From contig DASYQE010000343.1 of assembly GCA_036005805.1 (NCBI GenBank), positions 1 to 8,040 on the forward strand: a stretch of 8,040 nt of DNA. Direction: 5' to 3'. Positions within the stretch are counted from its first letter, which is position 1. The number at the start of each line of letters is the position of its first letter. Below, piece by piece: positions 1 to 6,687 of this stretch. The translations under genes and the position numbers were made by a program. Origin of the DNA: DASRAU01 sp036005805. GTDB taxonomy: Bacteria; Acidobacteriota; Polarisedimenticolia; Gp22-AA2. The notes under the pieces were generated by a model, which was not told the DNA's origin, ran no database searches, and worked only from the letters and a program-made list of their open reading frames with translations.

Positions 1-1038
1 GTCTTCGAGTCGATCAACCATTTCATGGCCGGCGGCGACCGGCCTCTGGGGGCCTGGCGGATGGGACTGCGCGGCATGTTTTCGATCGAGCCGGCCACGG
101 TCCCGCCCGAAGGGAGCCCGCTCCTCTTCCAGCGCGGCGAGACCTACCAGGGAAACCTGCTCATCGACCGCCAGCACGCGCACGACCTGTTCGTGCAGCT
201 GCAGATCGAATGGGAGCGGCCGCTGCCCAAAGGGAACCGCGTCCTGCTGTCCGTGGCGCCGCGGGGGGAGCCGGCGGTCGGGCCGGTCGCCTTCCCGCAT
301 CGGCCGTCGTCGGCGGCCTTTCCGATGGCGCCGCTGTCGCACCACAATCTCGACTCCACCCACATCTCCGACGACGTGGTCACGGCCCTCTGGGGGACGC
401 GGGTCGTCACCGTGGACGCCTCGCTGTTCCACGGGGCCGAACCGGACGAGAATCGCTGGGATCTCGACCAGGGAGCGCTCGATTCGTATGCCGGAAGAAT
501 CCTCGTGACGCCCGGCGCCGGATGGTCGTTCCAGGTCTCCGCCTGCCGGCGCGAGCATCCGGAGGCTCTCGAGGAGGGGAACCAGACGCGCCAGACCGCG
601 TCTTTGGCCTGGGAGAAGCCACTCGGGCACGGCGGCTCTCTTGCGGTGCTCGCCGCCAGCGGCCGCAACCTCCTGCCGGACGATCAGGAGGAGTGGGGGA
701 ACACCGCCGAGGCGACGGCCCGTGTGCATGAGCGTCACGTCGTCTACGGCCGGATCGAGCAGGTCGATCGCGACCTCTTCGAGCTGACCAACAAGACGCA
801 GCGCCCCGAAACGGTCGAGCCTGTGCGCACGCACGTGGAGGAGCTGACGCTCGGCTACGCGTACTCGTGGCCGCTGCTGCGCGCAGCGCAGACCTCGGCC
901 GGCGCGGCGGTCGCGGGCTATCGCTTCGACGAGCGGCTCGACGAGGTGTACGGCGACCGGCCGATCTCCCTCTGGGTGTACCTGCGCTTCGGGTTCGCGT
1001 CCGCCGCCGCGATGCCCGGGCACGAGCACCATCACTGA
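1..1038 (+). CDS. Outer-membrane-type protein of uncharacterised family, 5' end missing
   Basis: The reading frame is open from base 1 to a TGA at 1036-1038, giving 345 visible residues. The first in-frame ATG (25) has no ribosome binding site and the frame continues upstream of it, so the true start lies outside the window. The protein has alternating hydrophobic/polar stretches typical of beta-strands and aromatic-rich strand ends (last strand around PISLWVYLRFGF), which fits an outer-membrane beta-barrel. Conserved-looking blocks are LLFQRGETYQG, IDRQHAHDLF, PLSHHNLDSTHIS and EPDENRWD. From memory these blocks mark a family of mostly hypothetical proteins, some near metal (copper) resistance genes; I cannot verify that here. 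The C-terminus ends GHEHHH, a possible metal-binding tail. It sits 9 bases before the hybrid kinase gene and is probably co-transcribed with it. Function is unknown; a TonB-dependent receptor is unlikely because no plug or TonB-box is visible, though the N-terminus is absent. Confidence 0.8.
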   Translation, partial: VFESINHFMAGGDRPLGAWRMGLRGMFSIEPATVPPEGSPLLFQRGETYQGNLLIDRQHAHDLFVQLQIEWERPLPKGNRVLLSVAPRGEPAVGPVAFPHRPSSAAFPMAPLSHHNLDSTHISDDVVTALWGTRVVTVDASLFHGAEPDENRWDLDQGALDSYAGRILVTPGAGWSFQVSACRREHPEALEEGNQTRQTASLAWEKPLGHGGSLAVLAASGRNLLPDDQEEWGNTAEATARVHERHVVYGRIEQVDRDLFELTNKTQRPETVEPVRTHVEELTLGYAYSWPLLRAAQTSAGAAVAGYRFDERLDEVYGDRPISLWVYLRFGFASAAAMPGHEHHH

Positions 1039-1047
1039 CGGACGACC

Positions 1048-3045
1048 ATGGCGCCGGGATTCGTCGCGATTCTTCTGCTGTCGCTCGCGGTCCTCGCGCT
1101 CGGCGGGGCCTGGGTGATGTGGCGGGCCGCGTCGCGCCGCCGCGCCGCCGAGCAGGCGCTCGGCCGCAGCAGGGACGCCCTCCAGATGATGCTCGAGCAG
1201 TTCCCGGCGGCGCTGTGGACCGTCGACCCCGCGCTGTGCTTCACCTCCTCGTCCGGGGCGGCGCTGCAGGCCCTCGGCCTCAAGCCGGGGGAGGTGGTCG
1301 GCCGCACGCTCTTCCAGTTCTTCGGCACCGACGACCGTGAGATGCCGCCGATCGCCGCGCACATCCGGGCGCTGCGCGGCGAGTCGGTGTCGTACGAGAC
1401 GACGTGGGGCGGGCGGCTGTACCAGTCGCGCCTCGAGCCCTTCCGGCAGGAAGACGGCCTCATCGGCGGCGTCATCGGCGTGGCCTACGACGTCACCGAG
1501 ATGAAGGAGGCCTATTCGGCGCTGGCGAAGAGCATGCAGCGCTTCCACGATCTCGTGCAGGACCTCGACGGCATCGTCTGGGAGGCGGAGCCGGACATCC
1601 ACGCGGGACCGCGCTACACCTTCGTCAGCCGCAAGGCGGAGGCGATCCTCGGCTACCCGGCGCGGCGCTGGGTGGACGAGCCGGGCTTCTGGCTCGAGGT
1701 CGTCCACCCGGAGGATCGCGACAAGGTCCTCGCGACCCTGCGCCGGGTCTCGTTCGATCGCCGGCCGCACTTCGTCGAGTTCCGCGGCCGGCACGCCGAC
1801 GGCCGCTGCCTGCTCCTGCGCCAGAGCATCCGGCCCATCGGAGCGCCGCAGGAGCGCCCGGCGCTGCGCGGCCTCATCCTCGATGTCACCGAGCAGGACG
1901 CGCTGCAGCGCGAGGCGCTGCGGGCGCAGAAGCTCGACTCGATCGGGCTGCTCGCCGGCGGGCTGGCGCACGACTTCAACAACCTGCTGCACGGCATCCT
2001 GGGGCACCTGTCGCTGGCGCGGGTCGATCCGCGCCTGCCCGAGGAGGCGCGCGCCCAGCTCGAGGCGTGCGAGCACGGCGTGGCGCGCGCCCAGGACCTG
2101 ACGACGCGGCTGCTGACCTTCTCGCGCGGCGGCGCGCCGGTGAAGAAGATCGCCGCGATCGGCGACCTGCTGCGGGAGGCGGTGGACTTCAACCTGCGCG
2201 GCTCGACGGTGGAGGGCACCGTCACGACGGTCCCGGGGCTCTGGAACGCCGCCATCGACGAGACCCAGGTGAGCCAGGTGTTCGCCAACCTGACCCTCAA
2301 CGCGCTGCAGGCGATGCCGGGCGGCGGACGACTCGAGGTGGAGGCGGACAACGTGCGGCTGAACCGGCAGAACCACCTGCCTCTCCGTCCGGGCCCCTAC
2401 GTGCGCGTGACCTTCCGGGACCAGGGGGTGGGCATCCCACCGGCGGACCTGGCGCGCATCTTCGAGCCGTACTTCACCACCAAGGAAGGCGGCAGCGGCC
2501 TCGGGCTCGCCACCGCCTGGTCGGTGCTGCGACGCCACGAGGGCCACATCGCCGTCGAGTCGGAGGCGGGGCGCGGCGCGACCTTCACGGTGCACCTCCC
2601 GGCGACGGGCGAGGCGGCGGAGGAGCCGGGAGAGCACGCCGGCCACCGCGTCATCCGCGGCAGCGGCCGCATCCTCGTCGTGGACGACGAGCCGATGATC
2701 CGCGACCTGCTGCGTGACCTGCTCGAGCACCTCGGCTACGAGGTGGAGACGGCCGCCGAAGGAGGGGAGGCGGTGCGGCGCTACGATGTCGAGTCGGAAG
2801 CCGGCCGCCCTTTCGACCTGGTGATCCTCGACCTGACGATCCGCGGCGGGCTGGGAGGCCGCGAGGCGTTCGAGCGCATCCGCGCGCGCCATCCGCGCGC
2901 GCGGGCCATCGTGTCCAGCGGCTACTCGAACGATCCGATCATGGCGCACCACCGGGAGCACGGCTTCGCCGGCGTCCTGTCGAAGCCGTACACCCTCGAA
3001 GATCTGTCCGCCCTGCTCGCGCAGGTGCTTGCGGAGGAACCGTGA
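1048..3045 (+). CDS. Membrane-anchored PAS-PAS hybrid sensor histidine kinase with C-terminal receiver
   Basis: This 665-residue protein should autophosphorylate on a histidine and pass the phosphate to its own receiver domain. In order: one N-terminal transmembrane helix (about 4-25) followed by an Arg-rich stretch; PAS domain 1 (about 44-150, ending VAYDVTE); PAS domain 2 (about 160-285, with VVHPEDRDKV and ILDVTEQ); HisKA with H box LAHDFNN (phospho-His 308); HATPase with N box around N414/N418, G1 DQGVGIP (458-464), F box FEPYFTTK (472-479) and G2 GSGLGLA (482-488); receiver domain from about 540 with acidic D546/D547, phospho-acceptor D595, S623/S624 in the switch position and K646. All catalytic residues are present, so it looks active. 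There is no periplasmic sensor loop, so sensing is probably cytoplasmic through the PAS domains. No DNA-binding output domain exists, so a separate response regulator or Hpt protein is expected elsewhere. The ATG at 1048 has only a weak GGAC upstream, suggesting coupling to the preceding gene. Ligand unknown. Confidence 0.95.
   Translation: MAPGFVAILLLSLAVLALGGAWVMWRAASRRRAAEQALGRSRDALQMMLEQFPAALWTVDPALCFTSSSGAALQALGLKPGEVVGRTLFQFFGTDDREMPPIAAHIRALRGESVSYETTWGGRLYQSRLEPFRQEDGLIGGVIGVAYDVTEMKEAYSALAKSMQRFHDLVQDLDGIVWEAEPDIHAGPRYTFVSRKAEAILGYPARRWVDEPGFWLEVVHPEDRDKVLATLRRVSFDRRPHFVEFRGRHADGRCLLLRQSIRPIGAPQERPALRGLILDVTEQDALQREALRAQKLDSIGLLAGGLAHDFNNLLHGILGHLSLARVDPRLPEEARAQLEACEHGVARAQDLTTRLLTFSRGGAPVKKIAAIGDLLREAVDFNLRGSTVEGTVTTVPGLWNAAIDETQVSQVFANLTLNALQAMPGGGRLEVEADNVRLNRQNHLPLRPGPYVRVTFRDQGVGIPPADLARIFEPYFTTKEGGSGLGLATAWSVLRRHEGHIAVESEAGRGATFTVHLPATGEAAEEPGEHAGHRVIRGSGRILVVDDEPMIRDLLRDLLEHLGYEVETAAEGGEAVRRYDVESEAGRPFDLVILDLTIRGGLGGREAFERIRARHPRARAIVSSGYSNDPIMAHHREHGFAGVLSKPYTLEDLSALLAQVLAEEP
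3033..3038 (+). promoter_or_regulatory. Ribosome binding site for the M28 peptidase GTG start
   Basis: GGAGGA lies inside the last codons of the histidine kinase, 3 to 4 bases before the GTG at 3042. The spacing is slightly short but the match to the anti-Shine-Dalgarno sequence is good. The alternative ATG at 3072 has only a G-run (GGGGGTGGG) upstream, so this site favours the GTG start and translational coupling to the kinase. Confidence 0.6.
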
Positions 3046-4850
3046 AGGCGAAGGCTCGTGGGGGTGGGACCATGGAGACACGACGGCGATTGCAGGTGGG
3101 AGGCATGCTCGGCGCCGCGCTGGCCGCGGCGTTCTTCGCGGCGCCTCTGAGCGCGCGCACGGCGCCGGCCACCCCGGCGACGGAAGAGGTGGATCTGGAG
3201 ACCGTGCACCGGATCAAGGAGGAGGGGTTCCAGCGCTCGCAGGTGATGCAGAACCTCTACGCCCTGACCGACGCCAACGGGCCGCGGGTGACCAACTCGC
3301 CCGGCTTCAAGTCGGCGGCCGACTGGGCGGTGAAGCAGCTGAAGACCTGGGGTCTGACCGACGCGCGCCTCGAGACCTGGGGGAAATTCGGGCGCGGCTG
3401 GGACGTGGTGCGCTTCCGCGCCGAGATGGTCGCTCCGACGTACGCGCCACTGCGGGGTGTGCCGCGCGCCTGGAGCGGCGGCACCGGCGGGCCGGCGCGC
3501 GGCGAGGTCATCCTCGCGCCGTTCGCCACCGAGCGGGAGGACGACGAGATCCGCGCCGACCTGGCCCGCTATCGCGCGCAGGTGGACGCCTACTCGGAGA
3601 AGTGGCGCGGCCGGTTGCGCGGCAAGTTCGTGCTGGTCGACCCGCTGCGCAAGCTCGATCTCCCGGTGAAGCCGGCCGTCGAGCGCTACGACGCCGACGG
3701 GCTGGCGAAACTGCTGGCCGCCCCGGAGCCGCGTCCGCTGCCGCCGATCGAGTGGCCGATCGAGAAGATGCCGGCCGACGAGGACGCCCGCCGCGCGCTC
3801 AGCGCCGCGCTCCCCGGGGAGATCACCGCCGACTACGGCAACCGCCGCCTGGCCATCGTCGATCGTCTCAACGCCTTCCTGAAATCCGAGAACGTGCTCG
3901 GGGTGATCGACTCCGACAAGCGCGGGCCCGGCGGCATCGTCTTCGCCGAGCGCGCCGGCTCCTGGTACAGCGACACGCCGGCGGCCCCGCCGACGATCGT
4001 CCTCGAGTCGGAGTCGTACAACCGGCTCGTCCGTCTCGCGCAGAACGGGCCCGCGCCCTCCGTCGAGATCGATCTCCAGACCCGCTTCTACGACGACGCG
4101 CCGGACGCCGTGAACGTCGTCGCCGAGATCCCCGGCGGCGCGAAGAAGGGGGAGGTCGTCATGCTCGGAGCGCACCTCGACTCGTGGCACGGCGGGACCG
4201 GCGCCACCGACAACGCCGCCGGCTGCGCCGTGGTGCTCGAGGCCGCGCGCATCCTCAAGACCCTCAACGTGCGGCTCGACCGCACCGTGCGCCTGGCGCT
4301 GTGGAGCGGCGAGGAGCAGGGCCTGCTCGGATCGCGCGCCTACGTGAAGAACCACTTCGCCGACCCGATCACGATGAAGCTCCAGCCGGAGCACGCGCGC
4401 CTCTCCGGGTACTTCAACCTCGACAACGGCGCCGGAAAAATCCGCGGCGTCTACCTGCAGGGCAACGACGCGATGCGGCCGCTCTTCGAGGCCTGGCTTC
4501 TGCCCTTCAAGGATCTCGGCGTCGAGGCGATCAGCATCCGCAACACCTTCGGCACCGACCACAAGCCGTTCGACGCGGTCGGGCTGCCCGCCTTCCAGTT
4601 CATCCAGGACCCGCTCGACTACGAGACCCGCACGCACCACTCCGACATGGACGTCGCCGATCGCGTGCCGCCGGGAGATCTCATGCAGGCGGCGGTGGTG
4701 ATGGCGTCGGTCGTCTCCGACGCGGCCAACCGCCCCGCGATGCTGCCGCGCAAGCCGCTGCCGCCGCCTTTGCCGCCGAAGAAGCCGATGGAAGGGGAGA
4801 AGACCGCTCAGACGCCCGCGGCGTCGTCGGAGCGCAGCGCCGCCAACTGA
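3042..4850 (+). CDS. Exported M28-family zinc metallopeptidase
   Basis: This 602-residue protein is a probable secreted or periplasmic co-catalytic di-zinc aminopeptidase/carboxypeptidase of family M28. The catalytic domain carries the full ligand set: H378 in AHLDSW (with D380), bridging D390 in TDNAAG, general base E424 and ligand E425 in SGEEQGLLGS, D461 in NLDNGAG, and H533 in THHSDMD. A region between about 120 and 345 separates the N-terminal part from the catalytic core and probably contains a PA-like insert, as in carboxypeptidase-Q-like M28 enzymes. The N-terminus has a signal peptide: basic TRRRLQV (13-19), a hydrophobic Ala-rich core and a likely cleavage after PLSA (about residue 38). 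The C-terminal 35 residues are Pro/Lys/Ala-rich and low complexity. I chose the GTG at 3042, which overlaps the kinase stop (4-base overlap) and has an upstream GGAGG; the ATG at 3072 is an alternative and still keeps the signal peptide. Substrate is not predictable: peptide, dipeptide or an amino-acyl conjugate are all possible. Confidence 0.93.
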   Translation: MKAKARGGGTMETRRRLQVGGMLGAALAAAFFAAPLSARTAPATPATEEVDLETVHRIKEEGFQRSQVMQNLYALTDANGPRVTNSPGFKSAADWAVKQLKTWGLTDARLETWGKFGRGWDVVRFRAEMVAPTYAPLRGVPRAWSGGTGGPARGEVILAPFATEREDDEIRADLARYRAQVDAYSEKWRGRLRGKFVLVDPLRKLDLPVKPAVERYDADGLAKLLAAPEPRPLPPIEWPIEKMPADEDARRALSAALPGEITADYGNRRLAIVDRLNAFLKSENVLGVIDSDKRGPGGIVFAERAGSWYSDTPAAPPTIVLESESYNRLVRLAQNGPAPSVEIDLQTRFYDDAPDAVNVVAEIPGGAKKGEVVMLGAHLDSWHGGTGATDNAAGCAVVLEAARILKTLNVRLDRTVRLALWSGEEQGLLGSRAYVKNHFADPITMKLQPEHARLSGYFNLDNGAGKIRGVYLQGNDAMRPLFEAWLLPFKDLGVEAISIRNTFGTDHKPFDAVGLPAFQFIQDPLDYETRTHHSDMDVADRVPPGDLMQAAVVMASVVSDAANRPAMLPRKPLPPPLPPKKPMEGEKTAQTPAASSERSAAN

Positions 4851-6253
4851 CCTTCCATCGGCTCAGCGCAGCAGAACCACGGCTCCGTCAGCCGCGGCGC
4901 GCGCCGCCGCGCCGGCCGCGCGCCCGGTGCGCGTGCCGGGCTGGCGCCGGCTGCCGCGGCGAGGAGGGCGAAGGTCTCCTCGTCGCTGCGGGCCTCGCTG
5001 GCGGCTGTCTCGACGATCCCCATGCTCTCCTGCTGCAGCGCATCCACGCGCGGGTCGGGGTGGCGCCAGGTCCAGGTGAAGCGGGCCGCGTCGAGGCCGG
5101 CGAGGTGCGGCTTCATCGTCTCGTGCGCCAGCAGCAGCGAGCCCGGGGGGACGAGCAGCCGGATGGTCATCTGGATCGGATCCACCGCCTCGACGAGCTC
5201 GCGGCCGACGATGAAGTCGATCAGCTCGCGCTGCGCTTCGAGACCGGTCCAGGGGGTGAACGGAACGAAGGTCGGGCGCAGGGTGATCCCGGCGGCGCGG
5301 GTGGCGTCGAGCACCTCCTCGACGTCGCGGCGCGTGTGTCCCTTGTCGAGGATGGCCAGGACCCGGTCGTCCAGCGACTCGACCGCCGAGATGACGAACA
5401 GGCAGCCGAGGTCGCGCAGCTCCGGGAGAAGAGACCCGTGCGCTTTCAGGTGTTCGACCTTGGCGGTGAAGTCGAAGGTGACGCCGGGATGCGCCCCGGC
5501 CAGGGCGCGCGCGACCTTGATCGCGTGACCGGGTCCGTTCAGGAAGTCGGGATCCGCGAACGACAGGTGCCGCGCTCCGGCCTCGACCTGCCGGCGCGCA
5601 TCGGCCAGGATGGTCTCGAGCGGCACCGCGAAGAAGCGCCCGCCGTACACCGGAGGAATCGGGCAGTGCCGGCACAGGTGCTTGCAGCCGCGCGTCGATT
5701 CGATCTGTCCCGCGACCAGGGTAACGCCTCCGGATTCGACCTTCACGTAGCCGTCGATCGGCGGCAGCAGACCGCGCTCCGGCAGGAGCGGCTTCGGCCG
5801 GGCGAGCCACGGACCCTCGTTCGAGCCGCGCGTCCGCACCCCCGCCACCGCGGTGTCGCGGCCGGCGGCGAGCGCCTGCGCCAGCGCCAGCAACGGCTCG
5901 TCGCACTCGCCGCCGATGACGGCGTCCGCGGTGCCTTCGAGAAGAGCCTCGGCGTTGAGCCAGGCGTACAGGCCGAAGAAGCAGAGGAAGGCGCCGGGAT
6001 GGAGTGAGCGCAGGCGCGCCGCCGCGGCCACGCCGATGCGCAGCGCCGTGTGCATGGGCACCGAAACCGCGATGAGGCGCGCCCGGCGTACGTCCTCGGC
6101 ATCGAGCGGAGCGCGCGCCAGGTCGAGGGCGCGCGGCGCGAAGCCGGCCGCGCTCAGCGCCGCGGCGGCGTTCGCCAGCGACAGCGGCTGGCGCCCCAGC
6201 TCGTAGCAGGACACGAGCAGAATCCCACCCGGCGCGCGCAGCGATGAGTCCAC
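4808..6253 (-). CDS. Radical SAM protein with cobalamin-binding-like N-terminus and CCAEP tail motif
   Basis: This 481-residue protein has an N-terminal Rossmann-like domain (about 10-140) of the type found before many B12-dependent radical SAM enzymes. The radical SAM core starts with STRGCKHLCRHC, giving the CX3CX2C cluster ligands C190, C194 and C197, followed by FADPDFLNG (about 232-240) and a TIM-barrel-like stretch to about residue 390. Near the C-terminus is WFCCAEP, with the Cys pair at 461-462 encoded TGC TGC (4868-4873 on the minus strand). This matches the pattern of the CUAEP/CCAEP-tail radical SAM family, in which the second Cys can be selenocysteine; here it is cysteine. The reaction and substrate are unknown to me. 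The start is a GTG (6251-6253) with AAGGT overlapping the stop region of the NifU-like gene 8 bases upstream, so the two are probably translationally coupled. The N-terminal domain lacks a DxHxxG cobalamin-ligand motif, as in many radical SAM methylase-type proteins. The last 14 codons overlap the opposing peptidase gene. Confidence 0.92.
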   Translation of the reverse strand: MDSSLRAPGGILLVSCYELGRQPLSLANAAAALSAAGFAPRALDLARAPLDAEDVRRARLIAVSVPMHTALRIGVAAAARLRSLHPGAFLCFFGLYAWLNAEALLEGTADAVIGGECDEPLLALAQALAAGRDTAVAGVRTRGSNEGPWLARPKPLLPERGLLPPIDGYVKVESGGVTLVAGQIESTRGCKHLCRHCPIPPVYGGRFFAVPLETILADARRQVEAGARHLSFADPDFLNGPGHAIKVARALAGAHPGVTFDFTAKVEHLKAHGSLLPELRDLGCLFVISAVESLDDRVLAILDKGHTRRDVEEVLDATRAAGITLRPTFVPFTPWTGLEAQRELIDFIVGRELVEAVDPIQMTIRLLVPPGSLLLAHETMKPHLAGLDAARFTWTWRHPDPRVDALQQESMGIVETAASEARSDEETFALLAAAAGASPARAPGARPARRRAPRLTEPWFCCAEPMEGQLAALRSDDAAGV

Positions 6254-6261
6254 GGAAGACC

Positions 6262-6552
6262 TTACTTCGCGGGCTGGTAGTAGGGGTTGGTGCCGCCGGC
6301 GTGGTCGGTCTGGTCGATGACGCCGGCGATCTGCGGAATCTCTTCGCGCAGGGTCGCTTCGATCCCCTGCTTCAGAGTGACGTTCACCATGCCGCAGCCC
6401 ACGCAGCCTCCGCCGAGGCGGAGGTACACGTTGTTGTCCTTGACGTCGAGCAGGTCGACCCAGCCGCCGTGGCCGGCGATGGCCGGGTTGATCATCTCGT
6501 CCAGGATCTTCTGGACCGCATCCTTGACCTCTTTTTCGTCGAGCGGGTCCAT
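6262..6552 (-). CDS. NifU C-terminal-domain (Nfu-type) Fe-S cluster protein
   Basis: This small cytoplasmic protein of 96 residues consists of just the Nfu/NifU C-terminal domain, which binds a [4Fe-4S] cluster, usually between two subunits, and delivers it to client enzymes. The CxxC pair is C50 and C53 in GGGCVGCGM, and the N-terminal helix plus INPAIAGHGG matches the family start. The length is typical of a stand-alone Nfu domain; there is no A-type (degenerate) domain as in NfuA, and no NifU IscU-like domain. I chose the ATG at 6550-6552 because GGAGGT sits 7 bases upstream. An upstream in-frame extension to 6615 would add 21 residues unlike the family and has no ribosome binding site. 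It is the first gene of a minus-strand pair, with the radical SAM gene 8 bases downstream, so a role in supplying that enzyme's cluster is plausible but inferred. Confidence 0.93.
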   Translation of the reverse strand: MDPLDEKEVKDAVQKILDEMINPAIAGHGGWVDLLDVKDNNVYLRLGGGCVGCGMVNVTLKQGIEATLREEIPQIAGVIDQTDHAGGTNPYYQPAK

Positions 6553-6559
6553 GCAGGGC

Positions 6560-6565
6560 ACCTCC
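6560..6565 (-). promoter_or_regulatory. Ribosome binding site of the NifU-like gene
   Basis: On the minus strand this reads GGAGGT, a near-perfect Shine-Dalgarno sequence, 7 bases before the ATG at 6552. It decides the start in favour of the 96-residue form over longer in-frame alternatives. Confidence 0.75.
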
Positions 6566-6675
6566 GAGGGCGAACCTAGGGCCTTCATTCTAGCGCAGGG
6601 GTGGTTTTCCGGCACGCAACCGCCGGGGCCCCGCTCCGGTATGATCCCGGCGCACCGACGACATCACGTCGACAA

Positions 6676-6680
6676 GGGAG
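6676..6680 (+). promoter_or_regulatory. Ribosome binding site of the AIM24-family gene
   Basis: GGGAG, preceded by AA, lies 7 bases before the ATG at 6688. It supports this start over an in-frame extension to 6601, whose extra residues do not resemble the family. Confidence 0.6.
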
Positions 6681-6687
6681 AGCCGCG

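Larger units (their letters stand above)
6553..6687. promoter_or_regulatory. Divergent intergenic region with candidate promoters
   Basis: These 135 bases separate the minus-strand NifU/radical SAM pair from the plus-strand AIM24/GST pair and must carry the 5' signals for both unless longer transcripts read in. A plus-strand TATGAT at 6640-6645 resembles a sigma70 -10 box and would start transcription near 6652, about 36 bases before the AIM24 start; no good -35 is seen at the expected spacing. On the minus strand TAGAAT (6587-6592) is a possible -10, with TTGCGT (6614-6619) 21 bases away, too far for a standard -35. A perfect 5-base inverted repeat, CGACG at 6656-6660 and CGTCG at 6667-6671, lies in the predicted AIM24 leader. 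An 8-base GGGGCCCC palindrome is at 6625-6632. None of these is strong enough to call a regulator site. Confidence 0.4.

Noticed and set aside
1..1038. TonB-dependent receptor assignment for the first gene
   Set aside because: The visible part is too short for a 22-strand barrel and shows no plug or TonB-box; its conserved blocks fit a different uncharacterised family.
2922..4640. A 572-codon minus-strand open frame antisense to the M28 peptidase
   Set aside because: Low-complexity Val/Glu/Arg composition, no recognisable domain, and the opposing frame has a complete M28 active site.
4868..4873. Possible selenocysteine codon in the CCAEP motif
   Set aside because: Both codons read TGC on the minus strand, not TGA, so no Sec is encoded here.
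3029..6007. A 992-codon plus-strand open frame across the peptidase and into the radical SAM region
   Set aside because: It is out of frame with the peptidase and antisense to the radical SAM gene, is Arg/Ala/Gly-rich without any domain, and long open shadow frames are expected in GC-rich DNA.
6553..6615. N-terminal extension of the NifU-like protein to an ATG at 6615
   Set aside because: The added 21 residues do not resemble the family and the good Shine-Dalgarno sequence points to the ATG at 6552.
6625..6650. GGGGCCCC palindrome and CCGG pairs as a terminator
   Set aside because: There is no stable stem followed by a U-run, and short palindromes of this type are expected in GC-rich sequence.
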